NCBI GenBank assembly: GCA_951812825.1
Contig: OX638324.1
Coordinates: forward strand, 2,139,141 to 2,203,140
Length of the DNA stretch: 64,000 bases
Source of the DNA: an uncultured Dehalococcoidia bacterium
GTDB taxonomy: Bacteria; Chloroflexota; Dehalococcoidia; Lucifugimonadales; GCA-2712585
Direction of reading: 5' to 3'
Under the pieces are notes generated by a model that was given only the letters and a program-made list of their open reading frames with translations, searched no databases and was not told where the DNA came from. Below, one piece after another: positions 26,190 through 35,911 of this stretch. The stretch's first letter is position 1. Each line of letters starts with the position of its first letter. The translations under genes and the position numbers were made by a program.

Positions 26190-27103
26190 CAGGCCTCGTG
26201 TTGGTCGCCTGTGACCTGCAGGAAGTAGTCTTCGAGCGATATCTGGATGGGTGCTGTCTCGACCACGTAGACTTCCTCACGGCCGAGGGCTGCGGATAGC
26301 TCTGCGGTGCGTTCCAGCGGCGCTGTGACGATGAGGGAGTCTTCATCGGCGGTGATTTCTTCGACCCAGTCGAGGGCGGCGAGGATGGAGCGGGCCTTGG
26401 CGTTGTCGGTGGTCTTCATGCGGACCTGCTCGCGACCGGCGGAGTGGATGAGTTCGTCCACAGTGCCCTGGGCGATGAGCTTCCCCTTGGAGAGGATGGT
26501 GACGCTGTCGCAGACCTGCTCGACCTCGTTGAGGAGGTGGCTGGAGAGGAGAACGGTGCGTTGTCCGTCGCCGAGGCTTCGGATGAGTTCACGGACTTCG
26601 AGCATTCCTTCGGGGTCGAGGCCGTTGGTGGGTTCGTCCAGGATGACGAGGTCGGGGTCGCCGAGGAGGGAGTAGGCGAGGCCGAGGCGCTGCTTCATGC
26701 CCATGGAGTAGGTGTTGAACTTGGAGTCGGCGCGGTCTGCAAGGCCGACCTGGTCCAGCAGCCCGTGGATCTCGTCGGGAGCGCCGCGCTGGGAGATGCC
26801 CTGGAAGTAGGCGAGGTTACGGCGTCCGGAGAGGTAGGGGTAGAAGGAGGGGGTCTCGATGACGGCGCCAATGCGACGCAGGGAAGCTTCCTGGTTATCG
26901 GTCTCGCCGAAGAGGGAGAATGTACCGGCGGTGGGCCTGAGGAGGCCGAGGAGCATGCCCATGGTGGTGGTCTTGCCAGAACCGTTGGGGCCGAGGAGGC
27001 CGTAGACGTGGCCGCGGCGGACCTGGATGGAGAGCTCGTCTACGGCGAGGATGTTGCCGTAACGCTTGGTGAGGCCGTCGGTTTGGATGACGTAGTCGGT
27101 CAT
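26189..27103 (-). CDS. ABC transporter ATP-binding protein (exporter type)
   Basis: This 304-residue ATPase has Walker A G-P-N-G-S-G-K-T-T near residue 38, the signature S-M-G-M-K-Q-R (atypical first residues, as in BcrA/NatA-type exporters), Walker B L-V-I-L-D-E-P-T-N-G-L-D-P and the switch His in L-L-S-S-H. A C-terminal extension of about 80 residues is typical of the drug-exporter group. It is the first gene of a two-gene operon with the permease. No clear ribosome-binding site precedes its ATG. Confidence 0.9.
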   Translation of the reverse strand: MTDYVIQTDGLTKRYGNILAVDELSIQVRRGHVYGLLGPNGSGKTTTMGMLLGLLRPTAGTFSLFGETDNQEASLRRIGAVIETPSFYPYLSGRRNLAYFQGISQRGAPDEIHGLLDQVGLADRADSKFNTYSMGMKQRLGLAYSLLGDPDLVILDEPTNGLDPEGMLEVRELIRSLGDGQRTVLLSSHLLNEVEQVCDSVTILSKGKLIAQGTVDELIHSAGREQVRMKTTDNAKARSILAALDWVEEITADEDSLIVTAPLERTAELSAALGREEVYVVETAPIQISLEDYFLQVTGDQHEA

Positions 27104-27155
27104 GTGGGGGGTAATGATAGAGGAATTGGGGCTGGATGGGAAGGGTGTCAGGGGG

Positions 27156-28136
27156 TCAGGGGTAGACTTGGGGGTTGGCGCAGCGGGGGAGGGGGCGTCC
27201 CTCCAGGCCCGCGACGAGGTTTTGGGCGGCGAGGACGGCCATGCGTGTGCGGGTCCTGACGGTGGAGCTTCCGAGATGTGGGGCGACGACGAGGTTTTCC
27301 AGGGTCAGGAGCGGGTCGTTGGGGTCGATGGGTTCCGGGGAGGTGACGTCGAGGGCGGCGGCGGCGATGGTCTTGTCGCGTAGGGCTTGATAGAGGGTGG
27401 TGGGGTCGACGACGGGGCCGCGGGCGGCGTTGACCAGGATGGCGGTGGGCTTCATCTGCGCTAATTCGTTGGCGCTGATCAGGTGGTGGGTCTCAGGGGT
27501 CAGGGGGACGTGGAGGCTGACGAAATCTGACTCTGCGAGCAGGGTGGGCATGTCCGTGAATTCCATGTCGTAGAGGGCTTCGGCTTCGGGTTTGCGGGTG
27601 CGGCTGTAGTAGAGGATACGCATGTCGAAGCCGCGGGCACGCTTGGCCATTTCCAGCCCGATGCTGCCCATGCCGATGATGCCGATGGTGGCCTGGTGGA
27701 CTTCCGCGCCGAGCCAGAAGAGGGGATGGAAGGCGATCTTCCAGCCGCCCTTTCGCACCCAGCGTTCGGCCTCGGTGAGTCGGCGGGCGGCGGCCAGGAG
27801 GAGGGCGAAGGCCTGGTCGGCGGTGGCGTTGGAGACGACGCCAGGGGTGTAGCCGACGGGGATGCGGCGTCGGGTGGCTTCCGCCACGTCTATATTGTCG
27901 AGGCCGACGGCCATCTGGCTGACGACCTTGAGGTTGGGTGCAGCGTTGAAGAGATTCGCGTCGATGCGGTCCATTATGTTGGTGAGGATGCCGTCGGCGC
28001 GGGCGGCCATCCGGCGGAGGGTGACGGGGTCGGGTGGTTCGTCGTGGGGCCAAACGTCCATTTCGGCGCGGGCGGCGACGAGTTCGAGGGCCTCCTGGGG
28101 GATTGCGCGGGTGACGAGGGCTTTGGGTTTAGGCAT
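27156..28136 (-). CDS. D-2-hydroxyacid dehydrogenase (glyoxylate reductase-like), copy 1
   Basis: This 326-residue protein has the D-isomer-specific 2-hydroxyacid dehydrogenase fold: NAD-binding G-M-G-S-I-G near residue 155, the catalytic Arg in NAARGP, Glu in S-P-E-P and His in A-P-H-L-G-S-S. The family reduces 2-keto acids such as glyoxylate or hydroxypyruvate with NAD(P)H. The next gene upstream on the same strand is a close paralog, 28 nt away, so the pair probably arose by tandem duplication and is co-transcribed. Confidence 0.9.
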   Translation of the reverse strand: MPKPKALVTRAIPQEALELVAARAEMDVWPHDEPPDPVTLRRMAARADGILTNIMDRIDANLFNAAPNLKVVSQMAVGLDNIDVAEATRRRIPVGYTPGVVSNATADQAFALLLAAARRLTEAERWVRKGGWKIAFHPLFWLGAEVHQATIGIIGMGSIGLEMAKRARGFDMRILYYSRTRKPEAEALYDMEFTDMPTLLAESDFVSLHVPLTPETHHLISANELAQMKPTAILVNAARGPVVDPTTLYQALRDKTIAAAALDVTSPEPIDPNDPLLTLENLVVAPHLGSSTVRTRTRMAVLAAQNLVAGLEGRPLPRCANPQVYP

Positions 28137-28164
28137 GGCGTTGATGGAGAGGGAGATGGGTGGC

Positions 28165-29148
28165 TTACTTCTCGTAGACTTCCGGGTTGACGCAGTTGGG
28201 CATGGGCTGGCCGTTGAGTCCGGCTAGGAGGTTTTCGGCGGCCATGGTGGACATCCGCAAACGGGTGGGGACGCTGGCGCTGGCGATGTGGGGGACAATG
28301 ATGCAGTTGTCCAGGGTGAGGAGAGGGTCGTCCATGGTGATGGGTTCCGGCTCGGTAACGTCGAGGGCGGCGAACCCTATCTGACCTTCCTTGAGGGCGA
28401 GGTAGAGGGCGGCAGGGTCGATGACGGGGCCGCGGGCGGCGTTGATGAGGACGGCGTTGGACTTCATCAGGTGGAGTTCGTGGTGGCTGATGAGATGGTA
28501 GGTTTCCGGGGTGAGGTTGACGTGGACGCTGACGAAGTCGGACTGTCTGAGCACGGTGTCTATAGGGGCGTAGGTCATGTTGTACTGCTTTTCGACATCT
28601 TTGGGGCGGCGGTAGACGTCGTAGTAGAGGATGGGCATGTCGAAGCCCTGGGCGCGCTTGGCCATCTCCAGTCCGATGCGGCCCATGCCGAGGATGCCGA
28701 GGGTGCCACCGAAAACGTCGGGACCCAGGTAGTGGAGGGGATGCCATGTCTTCCACTTGCCGGCCCTGACGGCTTCGGCGCCTTCCACGAGGCGTCGGGC
28801 GGCGGCCATGAGCAGGGCGAAGGCCATGTCTGCCGTGGTTCCTGTGAGGACGCCGGGGGTGTAGCCGACGGGAATGCCGCGGCGGGTGGCTTCTTCTACG
28901 TCGATGTTCTCGAAGCCGACGGCGATCTGGCTGATGGAGCGGAGGTTGGGGGCGGCGTCCATCAGTTGGGCGTCTATCTTGTCGGTGAGGAGGCAGAGGA
29001 GGCCGTCGACGTTGGCGACCTTTTGGAGGAGGGTCTCGTAGGGGGGAGGGAGTTCGTCGGACCAGAGTTCAACGTCGGCCTCGGCGGAGATCATGTCGAG
29101 GGCTTCCTGGAAGATGCGGCGGGCGATGAAGACTTTGGGTATGGGCAT
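28165..29148 (-). CDS. D-2-hydroxyacid dehydrogenase (glyoxylate reductase-like), copy 2
   Basis: This 327-residue paralog of the downstream gene has G-M-G-R-I-G for NAD binding, the catalytic Arg in NAARGP, Glu in E-P-E-P and His in V-P-H-I-A-S-A. ATG 29148 has AGGAG 6 nt upstream. An ATG at 29178 in the same frame overlaps a TATAAT box (minus strand, 29182-29177) and is unlikely. The two copies share blocks such as PVGYTPGV and L-L-x-A-A-A-R-R-L but differ enough to suggest distinct keto-acid substrates. Confidence 0.9.
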   Translation of the reverse strand: MPIPKVFIARRIFQEALDMISAEADVELWSDELPPPYETLLQKVANVDGLLCLLTDKIDAQLMDAAPNLRSISQIAVGFENIDVEEATRRGIPVGYTPGVLTGTTADMAFALLMAAARRLVEGAEAVRAGKWKTWHPLHYLGPDVFGGTLGILGMGRIGLEMAKRAQGFDMPILYYDVYRRPKDVEKQYNMTYAPIDTVLRQSDFVSVHVNLTPETYHLISHHELHLMKSNAVLINAARGPVIDPAALYLALKEGQIGFAALDVTEPEPITMDDPLLTLDNCIIVPHIASASVPTRLRMSTMAAENLLAGLNGQPMPNCVNPEVYEK

Positions 29149-29212
29149 GTCGGCTCCTGGGGTGGAATTTTGGGCCATTATAGCGGAAAGGGTCGGGGGA
29201 AGGGAAAAGATG

Positions 29213-29238
29213 GATTCCGGCTTTCGCCGGAATGACGG
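29213..29238. repeat. Interspersed palindromic repeat, family B
   Basis: GATTCCGGC-tttc-GCCGGAATGACGG contains a perfect 8-bp inverted repeat (29214-29221 with 29226-29233). A degenerate relative lies at about 6241-6258, and a half copy (GGATTCCGGG) at about 48912. It lies in the divergent gap before ilvD. Confidence 0.7.
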
Positions 29239-29269
29239 ATGGGTTGGCGGAAGGGTATGCGGGGCGTCG

Positions 29270-29298
29270 TTGTTTCGGTTTTGGGGGTTGCCTATAAT
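29270..29298 (+). promoter_or_regulatory. Promoter for ilvD
   Basis: A perfect TATAAT (29293-29298) is preceded after 17 nt by TTGTTT (29270-29275), a weak -35 match. Transcription would start near 29305, about 23 nt before the start codon. No attenuator fold is apparent, as the leader is too short for one. Confidence 0.6.
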
Positions 29299-29327
29299 TG
29301 AAGCAGTTAATTTAGAAGGTGATAGGC

Positions 29328-31013
29328 ATGAGCGGCAACGGCAAGGTGAATATGAGAGCCCGCAGCAGCGTGATAATGGACGGGCCGGACAGGGCGCCGG
29401 CGAGGGCGATGCTGAGGGCCGTGGGGCTGGGGGACAAGGAGTTGGAGCAGCCCTTTGTGGGAGTTTCCAACCTGGCGAGCGACGTTACGCCCTGTAACGT
29501 GCACCTGTATCGGGTGGTTCAGGCGGTGAGGCGGGGCATTGGCGAGGCGGGAGGTACGCCTTTCGAGTTTGGCACGCTGACGGTCAGCGACGCGGTTTCG
29601 ATGGGGACGCAGGGGATGAAGGCTTCGCTGGTTAGCCGTGAGGTTATCGCCGATTCGATTGAGCTTGTCTCGTTTGCGGAGGGGTTCGACGGGTTGGTGG
29701 TTGTGGCGGGGTGCGACAAGAATATGCCGGGGACGATGATGGCGGCGGCTCGGTTGAACATTCCGGCCATCCACGTTTTTGGTGGGACGATAATGCCCGG
29801 CCAACACAGGGGCAAGGACATCAACATTCAGGACGTGTTTGAGGCGGTGGGGGCATATTCCAAGGGCAGCATCAGCAGGGAGGAGCTTCACGACGTGGAG
29901 TGCGCGGCGTGTCCGGGGGCGGGCTCCTGCGCCGGGCTGTTCACGGCGAATACCATGTCGTCGGCCATAGAGGCGATGGGGATGGCGCTGCCGGGGGACG
30001 CTTCCGTTCCGGCGGAGGACCCACGTAAGGACGAGGCAGCAGCGGCTGCGGGAGAGGCCTTGCTTAATCTAATGAAGAAGGGGATACGGCCTCGCGACAT
30101 CATGACCAGGGAAGCTTTCGAGAATGCGATAACGCTGGTGATGGCCATGGGCGGCTCCACCAATGCTGTGCTGCATCTGCTGGCCATCGCCCGGGAGGCG
30201 AAGGTTTCGCTGACCATTGAGGACTTCGACGAGATCAGCCAGCGTACGCCGTACATCACGGACATGAAGCCGGGAGGACGCTACGTTATGGCAGACCTGC
30301 ACCGGGAGGGGGGAATTCCCGTGGTGATGAGGCGTCTGCTGGACGCCGGGCTGCTGTACGGTGACGCGCTGACGGTGACGGGCCGGACGGTGGCGGAGAA
30401 TCTGGCGGACGTATACGAGGACCGACCGCAGAAGGTGGTGTCGCCGGTGGATTCGCCCCTGGGTACGACGGGGGGACTGGCGATACTGAAGGGGAACCTG
30501 GCGTCGGAGGGGGCGGTAGTGAAGGTTGCGGGCAAGCAGCATCTGTATCAGCGGGGACCGGCAAAGGTTTTTGACAGGGAAGAAGATGCCTTCGCTGCGG
30601 TGCAGGCGCAGGAGATCAAGGCGGGAGACGTGGTTGTCATCCGGTACGAGGGGCCTAAGGGCGGGCCCGGGATGCGGGAGATGCTGACGGTTACGGGGGC
30701 GTTGATGGGTCAGGGTCTGGGGGAGGAGGTGGCGCTGATGACGGACGGGCGATTCTCGGGGGCGACCCACGGGCTGATGGTGGGTCACGTGGCCCCGGAG
30801 GCGGCTGTCGGAGGCAACATCGGGCTGGTGGAGACGGGGGACACGGTGGTGGTGGACGTGCCTAACCGGCGGCTGGACGTGGAAATTTCTGAGGAGGAGT
30901 TGGAGCGTCGCCGGGCGGCGTGGAAGCCTCGGGAGACGCAGTATCCGACGGGGGCGCTGGCGAAGTACGCAAAGCTGGTGTCGTCGGCGTCGGAGGGGGC
31001 GGTGACGGGGTAG
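29328..31013 (+). CDS. ilvD: Dihydroxy-acid dehydratase
   Basis: This 561-residue protein matches IlvD throughout: [12 protein letters not shown] early, the iron-sulfur Cys in A-G-C-D-K-N-M-P-G, the second in [10 protein letters not shown], and the C-terminal [10 protein letters not shown] block. It dehydrates 2,3-dihydroxy-isovalerate and -methylvalerate in valine/isoleucine synthesis using an Fe-S cluster. The ATG at 29328 follows AGAAGGTGA; a GTG at 29319 lies inside that site. No other branched-chain genes adjoin it, although an acetolactate-synthase-like gene lies far upstream. Confidence 0.95.
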   Translation: MSGNGKVNMRARSSVIMDGPDRAPARAMLRAVGLGDKELEQPFVGVSNLASDVTPCNVHLYRVVQAVRRGIGEAGGTPFEFGTLTVSDAVSMGTQGMKASLVSREVIADSIELVSFAEGFDGLVVVAGCDKNMPGTMMAAARLNIPAIHVFGGTIMPGQHRGKDINIQDVFEAVGAYSKGSISREELHDVECAACPGAGSCAGLFTANTMSSAIEAMGMALPGDASVPAEDPRKDEAAAAAGEALLNLMKKGIRPRDIMTREAFENAITLVMAMGGSTNAVLHLLAIAREAKVSLTIEDFDEISQRTPYITDMKPGGRYVMADLHREGGIPVVMRRLLDAGLLYGDALTVTGRTVAENLADVYEDRPQKVVSPVDSPLGTTGGLAILKGNLASEGAVVKVAGKQHLYQRGPAKVFDREEDAFAAVQAQEIKAGDVVVIRYEGPKGGPGMREMLTVTGALMGQGLGEEVALMTDGRFSGATHGLMVGHVAPEAAVGGNIGLVETGDTVVVDVPNRRLDVEISEEELERRRAAWKPRETQYPTGALAKYAKLVSSASEGAVTG

Positions 31014-31044
31014 GGGGGCAACTTGATTCTCGGAGTCTGTGTTC

Positions 31045-31062
31045 GTCTCAATATTTTGAGAC
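31045..31062. terminator. Possible bidirectional hairpin between convergent genes
   Basis: GTCTCAA-tatt-TTGAGAC is a perfect 7-bp stem with a 4-nt loop between ilvD and the zinc-ribbon membrane protein. It lacks a clear T-run, so terminator activity is uncertain. Confidence 0.4.
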
Positions 31063-31067
31063 TCATT

Positions 31068-31619
31068 TCACTTGCTAAGGCTTCGATCGCTCCTGCTGCG
31101 TCTATAAGCAAGGAACATGAGGACGACACCTGTGCCGGTCAGAATTATTGCGAGATAATAGGTGGCAGCGAAGAGGGAAGTGGTGTCGGTTGCAACTAGG
31201 CCGATTAACATGGGTAGAATGATTGCCAATAGTATCAAAGACGTCCTGAGAGCGACTTTTGCCAGCCCTGCACCGAGAAAGAGGAGGAGTGAAACCAACA
31301 CAGCGAATGCACCGGCATTGGCCACGTCTTCCGTCGTCGAAGTAACACCGTCGCTAGAGTCTGAGACCTCAGTGTCAAAGACCTCTTCAAAACTCTGCGC
31401 GACCGAACCAGTTACAAACCCGACACATCCTCCCAATAGGAGAAGGGTAGCGGCGATTAGTCCGAGCACCATAGTTGTAGTTCGAAGTGAGCTAGTTCTC
31501 TCTTTCGGTGCTGAATCACTCTGTCTTGGGGATGGTGGCTCACCCAACGGACTCCCGCAAGAACTACAGAAGCTCGTCGAAGATTGGTATTGATGGCCAC
31601 AGGCGGAGCAGAATGGCAT
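31068..31619 (-). CDS. Zinc-ribbon membrane protein
   Basis: This 183-residue protein opens with a rubredoxin-like zinc ribbon: Cys4-x2-Cys7 and Cys18-x2-Cys21. A polar linker and four hydrophobic segments follow. GGGAGGT precedes the ATG. Such zinc-ribbon plus TM proteins are common hypothetical proteins. Nothing in the context gives a role. Base composition is less GC-rich than the flanking ilvD and rmuC. Confidence 0.7.
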   Translation of the reverse strand: MPFCSACGHQYQSSTSFCSSCGSPLGEPPSPRQSDSAPKERTSSLRTTTMVLGLIAATLLLLGGCVGFVTGSVAQSFEEVFDTEVSDSSDGVTSTTEDVANAGAFAVLVSLLLFLGAGLAKVALRTSLILLAIILPMLIGLVATDTTSLFAATYYLAIILTGTGVVLMFLAYRRSRSDRSLSK

Positions 31620-31888
31620 TAGTGCAACCTCCCTATCATTGAATAGAAAATCCTATTTGGGAGTTGTTAGGACACGGGAAACCTTCAATGCTTTCCCGAC
31701 CCATGAGTCGTAAATTGCTTGCATTATATGAATGTTGATTACGAGTTGCCAGGGAGATTCAGGTGTTGCCTCTCTCCAGCAATTCCAAACTGAACTCTAT
31801 GTAGTGGGTTGTGCGTTGACTAACGTTCACTAGGTCTTGGAAATAGAGAGCACCACATTGAGAATGAAACTATAGTGGAGGGGGTCTT

Positions 31889-33040
31889 ATGGAGATTTTG
31901 GTTGGGGTTTTGGGGGTGGGGGTGGTGGTTCTGGCGGTGGCGCTGGTTGTGGCGCTGCGTCAGGTTGGCGCGAAGGGGTTGGATGACAGGCTGAAGCTGG
32001 AGTTTCAGAGTCTGACGCAGTCGGCGCTTCGGGAGTCGAGGGAGGAGTTGGAGCGGGAGCTGGCCCGACACTCTTCGGCGGGGTCCCAGGAGCTGGAGGG
32101 AAAGAAGGCGCTGATAGACCAGCAGCTCTATAACATCAGGTCGGAGCTGACGAGGGTTTCGGACCTGGTGAGGGGGATTGAGAAGGACCGGGAGGCAAAG
32201 TTCGGGCAGCTGGCCGAGCAGATAAGGAACGTGGGGGAGCAGGCGGCGGCGCTGACGGCGTCCACGGGTACCCTTCGGGAGGCGCTGTCGAGTTCACAGG
32301 CGCGGGGTCAGTGGGGGGAGCGGATGGCGGAGGATATTTTGCGATTGATGGGCATGAAGGAGGGGGTGAACTATCGGAAGCAGGAGACCATGGGTGCAAA
32401 CGGCTCTCGGCCCGACTTCAGCTTTCTGCTGCCGAGGGGAGAGAAGCTGAACATGGACGTGAAGTTTCCGCTGGACAACTACGTCCGATACCTGGAGTCG
32501 GAGGAGGACTCGGACCGTTCCGCCTTCTTGAGGGACGTGAGGCAGAAGGTTAAGGAGGTCAGCAGCAGGGGATACATCGACACCTCCCAGGGCACGTTGG
32601 ACTACGTGCTGCTGTTTATTCCAAACGAGAGCGTGTACTCGTTCATCCACGAGAATGACCCGAGCCTGTTGGACGACGCGTTGAAGAGCAAGGTCATCTG
32701 GTGTTCCCCGTCAACGTTGTACTGCGTGCTGGCGGTGGTGAGGCAGGCGGTGGACAACTTCGCCATGGAGCAGACCTCCAACGAGATAATCTCGCTGATG
32801 GGGGCGTTCAACGAGCAGTGGCAGAGGTACCAGCAGAGCGTGACGACGCTGGGCAACAGGCTGGACTCGACGCAGAAGGCCTTCGACCAGGTGCGAGGGA
32901 CCCGCAAGCGGGCGCTGGAGAGGCCGCTGGACAGGATTGAGGAGTTGCGCCAGCAGCGTCGGCTTCCGGTGGAGGCGCTGGAGGACGTGGAAGGCGTCAC
33001 GATGGACGAGTCGGAAAGCGATTCGACAACCGTCAGGTAG
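31889..33040 (+). CDS. rmuC: DNA recombination protein RmuC
   Basis: This 383-residue protein has the RmuC layout. An N-terminal membrane helix (residues 3-20) is followed by a coiled coil (about residues 30-130), and then the nuclease-like core with RGQWGERMAEDILRLMG, D-F-S-F-L-L-P and the L-N-M-D-V-K-F-P-L-D-N-Y motif. RmuC limits inversions at short inverted repeats, which is notable in a genome with many of them. A strong GGAGGGGG site precedes the ATG. Confidence 0.92.
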   Translation: MEILVGVLGVGVVVLAVALVVALRQVGAKGLDDRLKLEFQSLTQSALRESREELERELARHSSAGSQELEGKKALIDQQLYNIRSELTRVSDLVRGIEKDREAKFGQLAEQIRNVGEQAAALTASTGTLREALSSSQARGQWGERMAEDILRLMGMKEGVNYRKQETMGANGSRPDFSFLLPRGEKLNMDVKFPLDNYVRYLESEEDSDRSAFLRDVRQKVKEVSSRGYIDTSQGTLDYVLLFIPNESVYSFIHENDPSLLDDALKSKVIWCSPSTLYCVLAVVRQAVDNFAMEQTSNEIISLMGAFNEQWQRYQQSVTTLGNRLDSTQKAFDQVRGTRKRALERPLDRIEELRQQRRLPVEALEDVEGVTMDESESDSTTVR

Positions 33041-33198
33041 GCGGAGGTGGGAGGCGGCAAGCCGAACGCAGCGGCTGCTATGCGGAGCTTGGGTTCGCAA
33101 GTCTGTATGACGCTCGTGGGTCCAGCGAAGTGCGATAAGCAACTAACGTTCAGGGATACGACGTATTAACAACGGCCAACAATTGGTCGTGACGCCGG

Positions 33199-33207
33199 TG
33201 GTATAAT
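33199..33207 (+). promoter_or_regulatory. Extended -10 promoter for large secreted protein
   Basis: TG-g-TATAAT with a perfect -10 hexamer (33202-33207) and no good -35. The start codon lies about 115 nt downstream. The rest of the 282-nt gap after rmuC shows no gene. Confidence 0.5.
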
Positions 33208-33322
33208 TTCAGCCGTGCATTTCAGCTTCGCCGCATAGGTGAATCGCTATTCGAGGCTGGGCCGCAGCTTCTGGGAACTGTGGCCTTACCAATGCAAACG
33301 AACATAGAGATAGGGGGCCGTC

Positions 33323-35857
33323 TTGCCGTACGTTTCGGACATGGTTGCTAAAGGCACTCGGATAACTTTGCAGAGGGTTGGTGTGCGGGCGATGATCCTG
33401 GCGGTTGTGGTTGCCGCGCTTGTGGCAGCCGCGTTCACGCTTCGGGGATTCGATGAGGTTTCGGCCCAGAGTGACTCAGAATGCGAAGTGGCGGACCTGG
33501 GCACCCTAGATTCGAACTCGGACAGCCGTCTGGAGACCGCGGGACGCTGGACCACGGAGGACTGCGAGTCGAAGTTCCGGGCGGGCAGCGATGCCCACAC
33601 CTTCCGCTTTGAAGTTGTGGAAGCCGGTCGTATCAGGATTGATCTAAAGTCTGACGAAGGCGACTCGCATCTGTACCTTATGTCGGAAGACGGCAGAAGG
33701 ATAACCGACAACGATGATGGTGGGGCGGGCCTGGACGCCAGGTTGGAACGTGATCTGGCTCCCGGAGCATATCTGGTGGAGGCCACAACGGTGGGGGGAC
33801 GGGGCCGTGGAGAGGCGGACTTCACCCTTTTCGTCAGCTATGTGGAGGGCTGCGAAACAATCCATCTGGGCACGCTTGGCCCGGACGCGAATCTTACGGA
33901 GGAGGGCTCCTGGTCGCTGGAAACCTGCGGCTCCACGTTCGTGGCCGCGCACCCCGCGTACCGATATTCATTCGTGCTGCCGGAGGACGGTCGCGTGCGC
34001 ATTGACCTTGAATCTGAGCATGGCGATCCGGTGCTTTCCCTGGCATCCGCCACCGGCATAATTGGGGCCAACGACGATGGTGGAGACGGCCTCAATTCAC
34101 GCATTGAGCAATATATGCAGGCCGGGGCGTATATGATTGAGGCGACTACCTACCTGGAGAGGGACCTGCAACCTCTTTTTGCGGACTTTACCATCACGGT
34201 AGAGCTTGTGGACGAGGCTGCCCGGTTGGAGACTTTCCAGTTGAAGGTGGAGGAGACTCATGCCCCCGACATCGTATACACAGGGGCGCCCTTCGACGTG
34301 CACTACCGCGTGGGCAACCTGGGGCTTGGGGACCTGGCCGACATTGGGGGCAATGGGTGGATGTACGTGGTGGCTCCGAGTTTCTACCAGTCCGGAAATT
34401 CGGTTGAGGCGGCGGAGGGGTTCTGGAAGCCCGGGGACTCCTATCATTCCGGCCCAGAGGTGGCAAGCGAGGCAAGCACTTCCATAAGCGAGGTCAAGCC
34501 CTTTGAGGTGACGCTCAACAGAACCGGACCGTCGTGGGTGTTCGTGGCGATTGTTACCTATGATGAAGAGGAGAATGAGGTCGGTTTCAACGGTCTGTGG
34601 CGGAACCTTGTGGTCTTGAGCGGCTACGAATTTGATCCGATGAAGGTTCGCGTTGACGGGTTGGAGTACAAGGTATCGGCGGTGGCGGACGCGGAAGGGG
34701 AGGTGACGACGACCGTGACCTCCGTGATCACGCCGGAGGCAGAAGTGGCGGAGGAGCTGAGGGAGAAGGCCCTCTATGCGGCGGGAGTGCAGACGCAGAT
34801 GCTGGAGGGCATCTTCAACAGGCCTGCGGTGGGCAGTCTGCCGACGATGGGAGAGAGTGAGGCCACGAGCGCGCCGAGTCCATCGTCCAGGGATCTGATG
34901 AAGCTTTTTGGGAACCAGTACTCCACGGCCCTGAAGAGTGCCGGAATGAGGATGCCCCTGCTGGACGGGCAGTCAGTGAACCCTGTTGAGGTGGAAGAAC
35001 TGCTGCTTGGGATGGCTGAGACGGCGTCGGCGCGGGCGGTGTCGCTGGTGGCGACGTGGAAGGGGTTGCAGAGCCGGGTAGGGGATGCATCGCCCATCAG
35101 CTTCAGTGACGCCTTCGGGTTGCACTCGCAGCTTGCCTATGGGGAAAAGGTGATTGCGCCGATGGTAGATGCGGGGGAGATAGTGGAGGCGGCTCGTGGC
35201 GCTGAGATGGGTTGGGAGGACGAGGGTGTGCAGAAGATGATGGAGGAGTACGAGGATATGTACTCGTGTCGAGGGCCGGCGTCCATAGCGGTACCACTGA
35301 GGAGGGCGGAGGTGCAGGACCTGGGGTGGATGCTTACAGCGGACACGGAGATGCGGGTGGCTTTGCCTATGTACGAGATGGCGGTGGACGCGGTGCTGTG
35401 CGCTGATGGAGCGGATGAAGAGAACGAGCAGTTCTTTGCGAACCTGTTTATAGGCGAGAGCCGTGCATTCCTTGAGCTATTCGACATAGCGCCGCCACCG
35501 CCCCCTGAGAGACCTGCGCCGTACAGGCTGCGGGTGTTGTCGCGGCTGGTGGAGGACGGAAGGATAGAGCATGGGGTGGAGTTGAGCAACGGGGAGCAGA
35601 TATTCCCTGAGATGCGGCATCTGGCCGCGGACTCCGAGGTAGACGAGTGGGTGATTACCAGCGACGTGCTGGTGGAGGAGGAAGTGATAGGGCAGATACG
35701 GTCGAGGCGGCTGGAAGACGGCCGAGTGGAGGTGGGATACATCACGGTGACGGGACGGGAGGTGTCGCCGAGGGTGCGATACCTGCCGGACGACATGCCG
35801 GAGGATGTGTGGTTCCGCACGGGGAACGTGACGGCGACGAGGCGTGCACCGGAGTAG
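33323..35857 (+). CDS. Large secreted protein with two PPC-like domains and C-terminal repeats
   Basis: This 844-residue protein starts at TTG 33323, behind AGGGGG. An N-terminal signal segment (residues 24-45) ends near V-S-A-Q-S. Two similar domains of about 120 residues follow (about 52-170 and 172-290). Each has a Cys pair, a R-I-D-L strand and N-D-D-G-G, resembling pre-peptidase C-terminal (PPC) beta domains. Then comes a beta domain with F-D-V-H-Y-R-V-G-N (CARDB-like) and a helical region. Last are two tandem repeats of about 47 residues sharing L-E-D-G-R-[IV]-E-x-G. No catalytic motif was found. It is likely an extracellular or surface protein of unknown role. Confidence 0.75.
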   Translation: MPYVSDMVAKGTRITLQRVGVRAMILAVVVAALVAAAFTLRGFDEVSAQSDSECEVADLGTLDSNSDSRLETAGRWTTEDCESKFRAGSDAHTFRFEVVEAGRIRIDLKSDEGDSHLYLMSEDGRRITDNDDGGAGLDARLERDLAPGAYLVEATTVGGRGRGEADFTLFVSYVEGCETIHLGTLGPDANLTEEGSWSLETCGSTFVAAHPAYRYSFVLPEDGRVRIDLESEHGDPVLSLASATGIIGANDDGGDGLNSRIEQYMQAGAYMIEATTYLERDLQPLFADFTITVELVDEAARLETFQLKVEETHAPDIVYTGAPFDVHYRVGNLGLGDLADIGGNGWMYVVAPSFYQSGNSVEAAEGFWKPGDSYHSGPEVASEASTSISEVKPFEVTLNRTGPSWVFVAIVTYDEEENEVGFNGLWRNLVVLSGYEFDPMKVRVDGLEYKVSAVADAEGEVTTTVTSVITPEAEVAEELREKALYAAGVQTQMLEGIFNRPAVGSLPTMGESEATSAPSPSSRDLMKLFGNQYSTALKSAGMRMPLLDGQSVNPVEVEELLLGMAETASARAVSLVATWKGLQSRVGDASPISFSDAFGLHSQLAYGEKVIAPMVDAGEIVEAARGAEMGWEDEGVQKMMEEYEDMYSCRGPASIAVPLRRAEVQDLGWMLTADTEMRVALPMYEMAVDAVLCADGADEENEQFFANLFIGESRAFLELFDIAPPPPPERPAPYRLRVLSRLVEDGRIEHGVELSNGEQIFPEMRHLAADSEVDEWVITSDVLVEEEVIGQIRSRRLEDGRVEVGYITVTGREVSPRVRYLPDDMPEDVWFRTGNVTATRRAPE

Positions 35858-35882
35858 GGAATCGCGTTGCAAAAAAATTGTT

Positions 35883-35911
35883 GCAGGGGCCGGAATCAAT
35901 CCGGCCCCTGC
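35883..35911. terminator. Bidirectional rho-independent terminator
   Basis: GCAGGGGCCGGA (35883-35894) pairs perfectly with TCCGGCCCCTGC (35900-35911) around ATCAA. TAGTTTTC follows on the plus strand, and a run of seven A (35871-35877) upstream provides the T-run on the minus strand. The stop codon of the minus-strand gene overlaps the stem edge. Confidence 0.88.

Noticed and set aside
31068..31070. TGA ending the zinc-ribbon protein followed by a hairpin, as a possible Sec codon
   Set aside because: The stem begins within about 5 nt of the TGA, too close for a bacterial SECIS, and the frame beyond shows no continuation of a known domain.
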